A stretch of DNA of 64,000 nt, taken from positions 4,886 through 68,885 of the forward strand of contig CALFXR010000201.1 in NCBI GenBank assembly GCA_937958475.1. Direction: 5' to 3'. This DNA is from an uncultured Mesorhizobium sp. (GTDB lineage: Bacteria > Pseudomonadota > Alphaproteobacteria > Rhizobiales > Rhizobiaceae). Shown here piece by piece: positions 26,079 to 32,673 of this stretch. Below the pieces are notes generated by a model that did not search any database, was not told where the DNA came from, and saw only the letters and a program-made list of their open reading frames with translations. How positions within the stretch are numbered: position 1 is the first letter of the stretch; the number at the start of each line of letters is the position of its first letter. Made by a program: the position numbers and the translations under genes.

Positions 26079-26102
26079 CGCGGGCAGCGCCGAGTCGATC
26101 GG

Positions 26103-26213
26103 CTACGAGGCGGCCAAGTACCATGCCGCGACGAGCGCTGCCGCGACGGCAACGCCAAGCCAGAAGGCCGCTCGGCTACGCCGCCTCATGTTGCGGATCC
26201 TCTCGTCGGTCAT
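26103..26213 (-). CDS. Small single-span membrane protein
   Basis: A 36-residue frame starting MTDERIRNMRRRSRAAFWLG. A short basic N-terminus is followed by one hydrophobic helix (AAFWLGVAVAAALVAAWYL). It begins just past the stop of the lipoprotein gene on the same strand. The size suits a phage-type spanin or holin accessory, but there is no other lysis gene. Identity uncertain. Confidence 0.4.
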   Translation of the reverse strand: MTDERIRNMRRRSRAAFWLGVAVAAALVAAWYLAAS

Positions 26214-26218
26214 GACGA

Positions 26219-26554
26219 TCAGGCGCATCCCTTGCGGAGGCGTTCGGCCTTGACGCCTTCGATCTTGCCCTTGGCGACGGCGACCTCGGTCTCCTTGTCG
26301 CCCCCCATGGCCGAGGTCATCGGCACGCCGACGAGGAAGACGCCGACGGCGTCGCCCATCACCGCTTCGTTCTGCTGCTTCGAAACAGCGGCGAGTTCGG
26401 TCTCGTTCTTGGCTTGCTCGGTGGCGAGGGCGGTACAGTCGAGTGCCGCATAGCTGCCGGTCGGAATGGACGCCGCGGCGATCTTCTCCGGCGGCGTCGC
26501 GCATGCGGCAAGCAACACGGCTGAAACGCCTGCCGCGATCATCTTCGTCTTCAT
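26219..26554 (-). CDS. Small lipoprotein
   Basis: A 111-residue protein with a lipoprotein signal peptide MKTKMIAAGVSAVLLAAC, the lipobox being LAAC at residue 18. The mature part has SYAALDCTALATEQAKNETE and a hydrophobic glycine-rich stretch VGVFLVGVPMTSAMGG, a pattern found in many alphaproteobacterial small lipoproteins. Likely anchored in the envelope. Function unknown. Confidence 0.75.
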   Translation of the reverse strand: MKTKMIAAGVSAVLLAACATPPEKIAAASIPTGSYAALDCTALATEQAKNETELAAVSKQQNEAVMGDAVGVFLVGVPMTSAMGGDKETEVAVAKGKIEGVKAERLRKGCA

Positions 26555-26667
26555 TCGAGAGTCCTCCGCTACCCGGCTGGTCTCCTGTCACGAGTAGTCT
26601 CGGAACTCAAAGCTCAAGACAGGATGTACAAGAGCAGAGGGCAGTGCCGGGCAAGCGACTTCCCGAT

Positions 26668-27033
26668 CTAACGACGTCGCCCGTGCCAACCTCGCGGCAA
26701 CACGGGCGTGTACACCACCTGATCAGGAGTCATGCCCTTCTTCAGCCGCCAATAGAATACTGCCTCGCTGATACCCCTGGCTTCCGCGACGGGCCATGCG
26801 AGTTGGCCATCTGCGAGGAACGTCGACAGCTTGAGGGAGGGCCGCTGAGGAGGGGATTTTCGAGTGGGAGACGGGGCGGGATACGTGGCAGCCTTCTCGC
26901 CAGACCACCCAAGCTTGAGACGGCGGCAGAACACCCCGAGGCTCACCCCGTTCGCCTCAGCGACGGGCCATGCCAGGTCACCATTGTCCATCCTCACAGA
27001 GAACTGAGGAAACGGGTCCCCGTCGTGATTCAT
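26668..27033 (-). CDS. Protein with two tandem helix-turn-helix-like repeats
   Basis: A 121-residue protein. The start MNHDGDPFPQFSV has GGAGA upstream. It contains two related units of about 35 residues. Unit one has LAWPVAEANGVSLGVFCRRL followed by KLGWSGEKAA; unit two has LAWPVAEARGISEAVFYWRL followed by KKGMTPDQVV. The pattern resembles the small recognition modules found in phage HNH and AP2 proteins. There is no catalytic domain here. A DNA-binding role is inferred. Confidence 0.6.
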   Translation of the reverse strand: MNHDGDPFPQFSVRMDNGDLAWPVAEANGVSLGVFCRRLKLGWSGEKAATYPAPSPTRKSPPQRPSLKLSTFLADGQLAWPVAEARGISEAVFYWRLKKGMTPDQVVYTPVLPRGWHGRRR

Positions 27034-27065
27034 GAGCTCGCTCTCCATATGCCGTGCCGACGGAC

Positions 27066-27542
27066 TCATCGCACGCCCTTCCGCCACTCCCAAGGCTCGA
27101 CGAACCGACCTTGCCACATGCCGGCGCCCGTGCGGCGAGCTTCAGCCTGGTCCGCCGCATAGGCGCCGCGGCTGTACCTTGGCCAGTCGAGCGCATGGCC
27201 GTTGCGGACCATCCATGCCGCCACGCTCTTGCCGTCGGCGCGGCTGCAGTCGCCGACGAAACGGCCGTAGCGGTCCCGCTCGACGAACCGGCACAACGTC
27301 GGCCTGGATTGGGCCAGGAAGCTGTCCAGGGCGTCTGCTGAAGCCTTTCCGCACCGATACTCCCGCCCGGCATTATCTTGGCACCGCTGACCACTCTCGG
27401 GCGCGTCTATGCCGTTGAACCGGATTCGCTCGCCGGCGATTTCGATCGTGTCGCCATCGACCACGGATGCGCGGCCGGTGATCGTCTGAGCTTGCGCAGC
27501 GGTGGCGAGCGCCAAGGCGAAGGAGAGGATCAGGAGTCGCAT
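27066..27542 (-). CDS. Thermonuclease (SNase-like) family protein, secreted
   Basis: A 158-residue protein with a signal peptide (MRLLILSFALALATAAQAQ) and an SNase-like OB-fold. Family marks are VVDGDTIEIAGERIRFNGID, the catalytic-loop APESGQ, RDRYGRFVGDC and the late GAYAADQAEARRTGAGMW. It should cut DNA or RNA with calcium in the periplasm or outside. Similar genes are common in Rhizobiales and on mobile elements. Confidence 0.88.
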   Translation of the reverse strand: MRLLILSFALALATAAQAQTITGRASVVDGDTIEIAGERIRFNGIDAPESGQRCQDNAGREYRCGKASADALDSFLAQSRPTLCRFVERDRYGRFVGDCSRADGKSVAAWMVRNGHALDWPRYSRGAYAADQAEARRTGAGMWQGRFVEPWEWRKGVR

Positions 27543-27669
27543 GCTGGCGAGCCTCCCTCATAGGGCTGCGGGTGTCTAGCGTGCTGCCGATCGAGTCAGC
27601 AGCCGGACCTCGCCGAAGGAACACCGCGGACAACACGCTATCGCTGAAGGACGCGGCCGCCGACTGCGA

Positions 27670-27993
27670 TCATGCCGCCTTCGACGCCTGGGCGGGAACA
27701 AGGCGCCGGACTTGCTCGGTCCGCAGATCCATGACGCGACGCGGTGTGCGGTCCAGTATGCCGCCGTCGAGCGGTCGCCCGTCGTCACCGGTCCGGATCA
27801 GCAACAGCCGGTCTAGGGCCGCCTGGCGCTCCTGCTTGGTCATGGCGGACCGGTTCGGGTAGGGCGACCGCGTGATGATGCCCAGCACCTGTTTCCGGCT
27901 CCTGGCGACCACCTTGCCAATCGTCGGCGCCGACATGCCGACCAGCCATAGCGCCCACACGGTGTAGAGAACCCATTCCGGGTGCCGTTCCAT
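27670..27993 (-). CDS. Small helix-turn-helix-like protein
   Basis: A 107-residue protein starting MERHPEWVLYTVWALWLVGM. The sequence MSAPTIGKVVARSRKQVLGI has the spacing of a helix-turn-helix (like GcrA-type proteins), followed by a basic loop and a helical C-terminal region. Divergent from the gene at 28085, so 27994-28084 may hold promoters for both. Function unknown, probably regulatory. Confidence 0.55.
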   Translation of the reverse strand: MERHPEWVLYTVWALWLVGMSAPTIGKVVARSRKQVLGIITRSPYPNRSAMTKQERQAALDRLLLIRTGDDGRPLDGGILDRTPRRVMDLRTEQVRRLVPAQASKAA

Positions 27994-28084
27994 CGGTCCG
28001 TTCCTTCGGTTGCCAGCTGTTGAACGGCGAGTCATGACCCGGCTAGAATCGCCACGCAACCGCCACCACGACGGAGATCCCGCG

Positions 28085-28417
28085 ATGCTCGACACGGCCC
28101 GCATGGTGAAGACGTGGATTGCCGCGCACGGCGGACCGAGGCGGTTCCCTCGCGGCGAGTCCACCGACTTCTTCGCCGTCCAGGTTTGGCTTCAGGAACG
28201 CGGCATCGGCCTCTCGTCCGTGAAGGGTTCGTTCTGGATCCGGCGAGGCGAAGGCGCACCGCGCCGGCAGGCGAAGTGGCGCGACGTGATCGCCCTGGTT
28301 GACCGGCTGAGGGTGGAAGAGGGGAGGGAGCCGATCGTGCGAAGTCGCGAAATGGATCGCGGTGGCGCCGCGCGGAGCCTGCCCGCGGCCGATCGGATGG
28401 CGGTGGTTCTGCTGTAG
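28085..28417 (+). CDS. Small uncharacterised protein near the right end
   Basis: A 110-residue basic protein; the start MLDTARMVKTWIAAHG follows a GGAGA-like site. It has RRFPRGESTDFFAVQVWLQE, which looks like a DNA-binding fold. It is the last gene before the right-end repeats and its stop overlaps the first TGTAGATC motif. An excisionase or directionality role is possible by position only. Confidence 0.5.
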   Translation: MLDTARMVKTWIAAHGGPRRFPRGESTDFFAVQVWLQERGIGLSSVKGSFWIRRGEGAPRRQAKWRDVIALVDRLRVEEGREPIVRSREMDRGGAARSLPAADRMAVVLL

Positions 28418-28461
28418 ATCGGCGCCTAGCGAAACCGATTTGTGTAGACATGCTGTAGATC
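28413..28461. promoter_or_regulatory. Putative integrase arm-type sites, right end
   Basis: TGTAGATC occurs at 28413-28420 and 28454-28461, with a variant TGTAGACA at 28443-28450. The last two lie 11 bases apart, close to the 12-base spacing at the left end. The cluster sits just inside attR. This symmetric placement supports a role in binding the integrase. Confidence 0.5.
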
Positions 28462-28508
28462 GACCGTTTTCCGGCGCTCTTCGCTGTCTGCTAAGTCATT
28501 GAAAAGAG

Positions 28509-28553
28509 TGGCTCCCCGGGCCGGATTCGAACCAGCGACCAACCGGTTAACAG
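28509..28553. repeat. Right attachment site (attR) within tRNA-Asn
   Basis: This 45-base copy matches 8715-8759 exactly and forms the 3' half of the intact tRNA-Asn gene, so insertion leaves the tRNA functional. Crossover could be anywhere in the repeat; the anticodon-loop end is usual for this integrase class. Confidence 0.93.
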
Positions 28554-28583
28554 CCGGTTGCTCTACCACTGAGCTACCGGGGA
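28509..28583 (-). tRNA. tRNA-Asn (anticodon GTT)
   Basis: A 75-base cloverleaf with an encoded CCA. The acceptor stem pairs TCCCCGG with CCGGGGA, with G as discriminator; the D-arm is AGCTCAGTGGTAGAGC; the anticodon loop CTGTTAAC reads GTT (Asn); the T-arm contains GGTTCGAATCC. It is the integration target of the element. Confidence 0.97.
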
Positions 28584-28806
28584 ATAGAGGCGCTCGTGCA
28601 AGTGGCGCTGCCTATAGCAAACACCTTTCGCCTTTGCAAAGAAGCAATCGGCATTTTTTCCGCCAATCGTCGTGCCGCCTCCTCGAAAACCGGTGCGCGC
28701 TTCATCATATGCTGCGATATCAGGCAGCGGCAGGCGGCTTCGGCACCCGATGACGGGTGCGGCGGCCGCCGTGCGGCCCCGTGGGGAGGATCGAACGACG
28801 AACGCG

Positions 28807-29103
28807 ATGCGCAACGAGGACGAGCAGGAGATCAGGCCGCCGGCGCCGACGTTTTCGCTGATGGGCCGTGACTTTTCCCTGCCGCAGTCGCGCGCGCAGC
28901 GCATCGCGCTCGGTGTCGGCCTGATCGTGCTCGGCACGTTCGGTTTCCTGCCGGTGCTCGGTTTCTGGATGATTCCGCTCGGTCTGCTTGTCCTGTCCTA
29001 CGAGTTCGCCGGCGTCAGGCGGCTGCGCCGGCGTGCCATCGTCTGGTGGGAGCGGCGCCGGCAGAAGAAGCGGTCGGGCGCCCGTCGACGGGAAAGCCAG
29101 TAG
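28807..29103 (+). CDS. PGPGW-like small transmembrane protein
   Basis: A 98-residue membrane protein starting MRNEDEQEIRPPAPTFSL. Two close membrane helices (IALGVGLIVLGTFGFLPVL and FWMIPLGLLVLSYEFAGV) surround the PVLGFW-IPLG core of the PGPGW family, and the C-terminus is very basic. Function unknown. It lies between the tRNA-Asn and tRNA-Cys genes in host DNA. Confidence 0.75.
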   Translation: MRNEDEQEIRPPAPTFSLMGRDFSLPQSRAQRIALGVGLIVLGTFGFLPVLGFWMIPLGLLVLSYEFAGVRRLRRRAIVWWERRRQKKRSGARRRESQ

Positions 29104-29265
29104 GCAGGAGCGACGACGTCGCCGCCACGCCGCGACTTTCCGGCGCCCGCGCGTCAGGCCGGTTCCGATGCGGCAATTCGACCGTCCTGGGAATTTGCGG
29201 GCGGACGCTTGTCGCCCCCGATACCCTCTGTTAACAGAGCCGTCGTAGAACGCCGGCGTCGGCGA

Positions 29266-29339
29266 GGCCTCGTGGCGGAGTGGTTACGCAGAGGACTGCA
29301 AATCCTTGCACCCCGGTTCGATTCCGGGCGAGGCCTCCA
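29266..29339 (+). tRNA. tRNA-Cys (anticodon GCA)
   Basis: A 74-base cloverleaf with encoded CCA. GGCCTCG pairs with CGAGGCC; the discriminator is T(U), the identity base for cysteine; the anticodon loop ACTGCAAAT reads GCA; the T-arm has GGTTCGATTCC. Confidence 0.97.
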
Positions 29340-29426
29340 ATCGCTTGTCCCGGCCGTGCCGGGATGTGACGTTCTACCCGGACACGAGGCGCACGGACTG
29401 GCGCCGGAACGTTGGGCGCCGACACG

Positions 29427-30101
29427 ATGAACGCCGATTTCTCCCAGTACCGCCAGAAGATGGTCGACGGTCAGCTGCGCACGACCGACGTCACCAGCGC
29501 AGCGGTGCTCTCCGCCATGGGCTCGGTTCCGCGCGAAGCCTTCGTCGACGGCCGCCGCCGCGAACTCGCCTATATCGACGAGGACATCGAGATCGTGGCG
29601 CCGAACGGCGATGCCGCCGGCCGCTACATCATGGAGGCGTCTCCCTTCGCCAAGCTCGTTCAACTCGCCGACATCCGTCCCTCCGACGTCGTCCTCGACG
29701 TCGGCTGCGGCACCGGTTATTCGGCCGCCGTCCTGTCAAGGCTCGCCAGTTCCGTGATCGCGGTGGAAAGCGATGCCGGCCTCGCCGAACGCGCTACCGG
29801 CATCCTCGGCAGCCTCGGCTACGACAACGCGGTCGTGGTGTACGGGCCGCTGGAGGCGGGCTACGCGGCGGAAGGCCCCTATGACGTGATCGTTCTCGAG
29901 GGCGCTGTCGGCGAGATTCCGCCGGCGATGTTCGCACAGCTCCGCGACGGTGGACGTCTTGTCGCAGTCCAGGGTTATGGCAATGCCGGCGTCGCGCGTC
30001 TTTATATCAAGGTTGACGGCATCGTTACGGGTCGTCGTGCCTTCAATGCGGCAGTAAAGCCACTGCCCGGGTTCGAAAAGGCGCCGGCGTTCGTATTCTG
30101 A
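29427..30101 (+). CDS. Protein-L-isoaspartate O-methyltransferase-like protein
   Basis: A 224-residue SAM-dependent methyltransferase of the PIMT family. The start is MNADFSQYRQKMVDGQL. The SAM motif VVLDVGCGTGYSAAVLS is at about residues 89-105, and AMGSVPREAFVDG is the family N-terminal box. The usual substrate loop GQTIS-P is replaced by GRYIMEASPFAKL, so true isoaspartate repair is uncertain. It is followed by tolC, popZ and valS, a gene order found in other Rhizobiales. A second PIMT gene lies at 53975-54625. Confidence 0.85.
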   Translation: MNADFSQYRQKMVDGQLRTTDVTSAAVLSAMGSVPREAFVDGRRRELAYIDEDIEIVAPNGDAAGRYIMEASPFAKLVQLADIRPSDVVLDVGCGTGYSAAVLSRLASSVIAVESDAGLAERATGILGSLGYDNAVVVYGPLEAGYAAEGPYDVIVLEGAVGEIPPAMFAQLRDGGRLVAVQGYGNAGVARLYIKVDGIVTGRRAFNAAVKPLPGFEKAPAFVF

Positions 30102-30291
30102 TTGCGCGGCGCCTCAGCGTCGGTTCAATGTACCGCGTAAGCACAAAGTTCTGCGTAGGCTGTTGATACAGGGAGATCATCCGTTGTCGGGGGGCGACGG
30201 ACGTGGTCAATTCGAAATTTGTCGTGGCGTCGTGACAGGACCGGAATTCGCCTGAGGCGGGCTTCACCGGTCGTAGTGCGAGGGATTTGTT

Positions 30292-31671
30292 GTGAAGCTT
30301 CTATCTAAGAGTGTCTTCCTGGCTGCTTTGCTGGCCGCGACCGCAATGACCCCCGCCTTCGGGGAAACGCTCACCGGTGCGTTGGCCAAGGCCTACCAGA
30401 ACAATTCGGAGCTGAACGCGGCGCGCGCCGGGGTGCGCGTCACCGACGAGGGCGTCGCCATCGCCAAGTCGGGCTACCGGCCGATCATCGCCGGCCAGGC
30501 GTCGGCCGACTACACGACGACGCGCAGCAGGACGGCGCTCGGCAACGGCACCACCAACCTGACGACGGGCAGCTTCGGCGTCCAGATCCAGCAGACGCTG
30601 TTTGACGGCTTCCAGACCAAGAACAACGTGTCTGCCGCGGAGGCGCGGGTGCGCGCCTCCAACGAGAGCCTGCGCAATACCGAGCAGAACGTCCTGTTCA
30701 ATGCCGCCTCGGCCTTCATGGACGTCATCCGCGACCGCCAGATCGCGGTGCTCCGCGAGCGCAACGTGCAGTTCCTCGTCGAGCAGGTGAGGGCGGCCCG
30801 TTCGCGCTTCGAGGTCGGCGAGGGCACGCGCACCGACGTGGCGCAGGCGGAAGCCGGCCGTTCGGCGGCCGTCGCCCAGTTGAGCGCCGCGCGGGCGCAG
30901 GCGCTGTCCAGCGCGGCGACCTACCGCCAGATCGTCGGCGACGAGCCCGGAAAGCTGTCGTCCCCCGGGCCGGCCAAGGGGCTGCCGCGCAGCATCGACG
31001 AGGCCACCGCCGTCGCCGCCACCCAGCATCCGGCGATCATCGCTACCGAGCACCTTGTCGACGCCGCGGCGTTCGCCGTGAAGTCCACAGAGGGCGCTCT
31101 GCTGCCTCAGGTGTCGGCCTCGGCAGGCGTATCGCGCTCCTATCGCAACACCAGCCCCGACGCCGTCAGCGACGGCAATTTCACATCGGCCACGATCGGC
31201 GCCACGCTGACCGTGCCGATCTATCAGGGCGGGCGGGTCTCGGCGCAGGTACGCCAGTCGAAGGAATCGCTCGGCCAGGCGCGCATCCAGGTCGACGTCA
31301 GCCGCGATCAGGTTCGCGCCGCGGTCACCTCCGCCTGGACCATGTACCAGGCCGCTCAGGAATCCGTCGGTGCCAACCGCGAACTGGTTTCCGCCGCGCA
31401 ACTCGCCCTCAACGGTGTCATCGAGGAGCGCAATGTCGGTCAGCGCACCACGCTCGACGTGCTCAACGCCCAGGCCGACGTGATCGCCGCGCAGATCAAC
31501 CTCGTCTCCGCCGAGCGTGACGTCGTCGTCGCAAGCTACGCCATCCTGTCGGCGACGGGCCGGCTTTCGGTGAAGAAACTCGCCCTGCCGGTCGAGGAAT
31601 ACAAGCCGGAAGAGCACTACAACGCCGTCAAGGACAAGTGGTTCGGCCTGCGTACGCCGGACGGCCGCTGA
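30292..31671 (+). CDS. tolC: TolC family outer membrane channel
   Basis: A 459-residue outer membrane efflux protein. It starts at GTG with an AGGGA-type site upstream and has a signal peptide (FLAALLAATAMTPAFG). Two OEP repeats follow, with helical segments such as ETLTGALAKAYQNNSELNAA near the start and ALNGVIEERNVGQRTTLDVL in the second half. It forms the exit duct for type I secretion and RND/MFS efflux. About 190 bases of noncoding DNA precede it. It sits between a PIMT-like gene and popZ, as in many Rhizobiales. Confidence 0.92.
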   Translation: MKLLSKSVFLAALLAATAMTPAFGETLTGALAKAYQNNSELNAARAGVRVTDEGVAIAKSGYRPIIAGQASADYTTTRSRTALGNGTTNLTTGSFGVQIQQTLFDGFQTKNNVSAAEARVRASNESLRNTEQNVLFNAASAFMDVIRDRQIAVLRERNVQFLVEQVRAARSRFEVGEGTRTDVAQAEAGRSAAVAQLSAARAQALSSAATYRQIVGDEPGKLSSPGPAKGLPRSIDEATAVAATQHPAIIATEHLVDAAAFAVKSTEGALLPQVSASAGVSRSYRNTSPDAVSDGNFTSATIGATLTVPIYQGGRVSAQVRQSKESLGQARIQVDVSRDQVRAAVTSAWTMYQAAQESVGANRELVSAAQLALNGVIEERNVGQRTTLDVLNAQADVIAAQINLVSAERDVVVASYAILSATGRLSVKKLALPVEEYKPEEHYNAVKDKWFGLRTPDGR

Positions 31672-31819
31672 CCGTCCCGGAGCGTTTCGCACCCACAATC
31701 CTGTGAGTAAGCGCGATACCGTTCCTTCGGGGGATTCTCTCGAAGCGCCGCCTCAGCTACGCTAGTCTTTGATTCGGAACCGCGTTTTGGGTTTCGCATC
31801 ACACCGATTGCTCTCGAGT

Positions 31820-32515
31820 ATGGCGGAAACGAGCATGGGACCGGCAAGCAGCGCGCAGCGCGAACCCTCGATGGAGGAGATTCTCGCCTCCATCCGGCGG
31901 ATCATCGAAGACAGCGACAGCGCCCGCGGGCCGGTTGTACACGACGAAACCGCGCCTGCGGAGCGGCCGGACGGTTCCGTGATAGAGGTTGACGCGTTCC
32001 GCGCCGAACTGCGCGGCAAGGCCGGTCAGCCCGAGCCGGCCGAATCGCGCCGGGAGGCCGACGTCGTCGTGCGCCCGCCGGTCGCGAAAGTTCCGCCGGT
32101 TCCCCAGCCTGCCCCGAGGCGCGCCGCACCTGTCGAGCAGCCAGTAGCGGAACCGTCGCTGGACGCCGGTTTCGACAGGGCGTTCGAGCCTGTTCGCGAG
32201 AACCGGGCCGCAGCCGAAGCGCGTCCGGCGTCCGCCCCCGCACCGTCCGCCCCCGCATCGTCGGCGCCTGTGCAGGCCGCGCCGACTGCCGAGGCCGGGC
32301 GCCCCGCGATCATCTCGGAAAGAACCGGTCGCCAGGTCGCCGCCGCCTTCGGCGAACTGTCGGACGCGTTCGCCGCAAGCCGGCGGCGCAGCTTCGACGA
32401 GATCGCCGAGGAGATGCTGCGGCCGATGCTCCAGGACTGGTTGGACAACAATCTGCCCACCCTCGTCGAGCGCTTGGTGCGCGAAGAGATCGAGCGCGTC
32501 GCCCGCGGAGCGTAA
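31820..32515 (+). CDS. popZ: PopZ polar organising protein (DUF2497)
   Basis: A 231-residue protein. The N-terminal EPSMEEILASIRRIIEDSD helix and the C-terminal EEMLRPMLQDWLDNNLPTLV plus ERLVREEIERV helices define the PopZ/DUF2497 family. A Pro/Ala-rich disordered middle links them. PopZ self-assembles at the cell poles and anchors chromosome-segregation and cell-cycle proteins. The start MAETSMGP is chosen as nearest to the conserved helix. Located between tolC and valS. Confidence 0.92.
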   Translation: MAETSMGPASSAQREPSMEEILASIRRIIEDSDSARGPVVHDETAPAERPDGSVIEVDAFRAELRGKAGQPEPAESRREADVVVRPPVAKVPPVPQPAPRRAAPVEQPVAEPSLDAGFDRAFEPVRENRAAAEARPASAPAPSAPASSAPVQAAPTAEAGRPAIISERTGRQVAAAFGELSDAFAASRRRSFDEIAEEMLRPMLQDWLDNNLPTLVERLVREEIERVARGA

Positions 32516-32673
32516 CCCGCGATCGGCCTAAGCCCGAACCTTACTCGGCCCTGGCTCGAGCCGAGTCCTGCCAAGAGACTGCGTCGATGTGCGACGGCGG
32601 CGGTGTTGACACCCCGTCGCCCATCCGGTTTACACCGTCGCAGCCCCATTCCCCCGACGTTCTGGACATTCCC

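Larger units (their letters stand above)
8715..28553. mobile_element. Integrated phage-derived or satellite-like element in tRNA-Asn
   Basis: A 19.8-kb element bounded by a perfect 45-bp direct repeat, one copy being the 3' half of an intact tRNA-Asn gene. A P4-type integrase lies just inside the left end, reading inward. Contents: AlpA-like regulator, RepA-like ATPase, iteron-like cluster, small phage-type genes, a head-tail-like protein, S49 peptidase, small-terminase-like protein and tape measure protein. Accessory genes fill the remainder and switch strand several times. No gene for large terminase, portal, major capsid, tail tube, tail fibre or endolysin was recognised. The order int-alpA-rep-terS resembles Gram-negative phage-inducible chromosomal islands, while the tape measure and S49 genes point to phage ancestry. 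A decayed prophage is the alternative. Confidence 0.9.
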
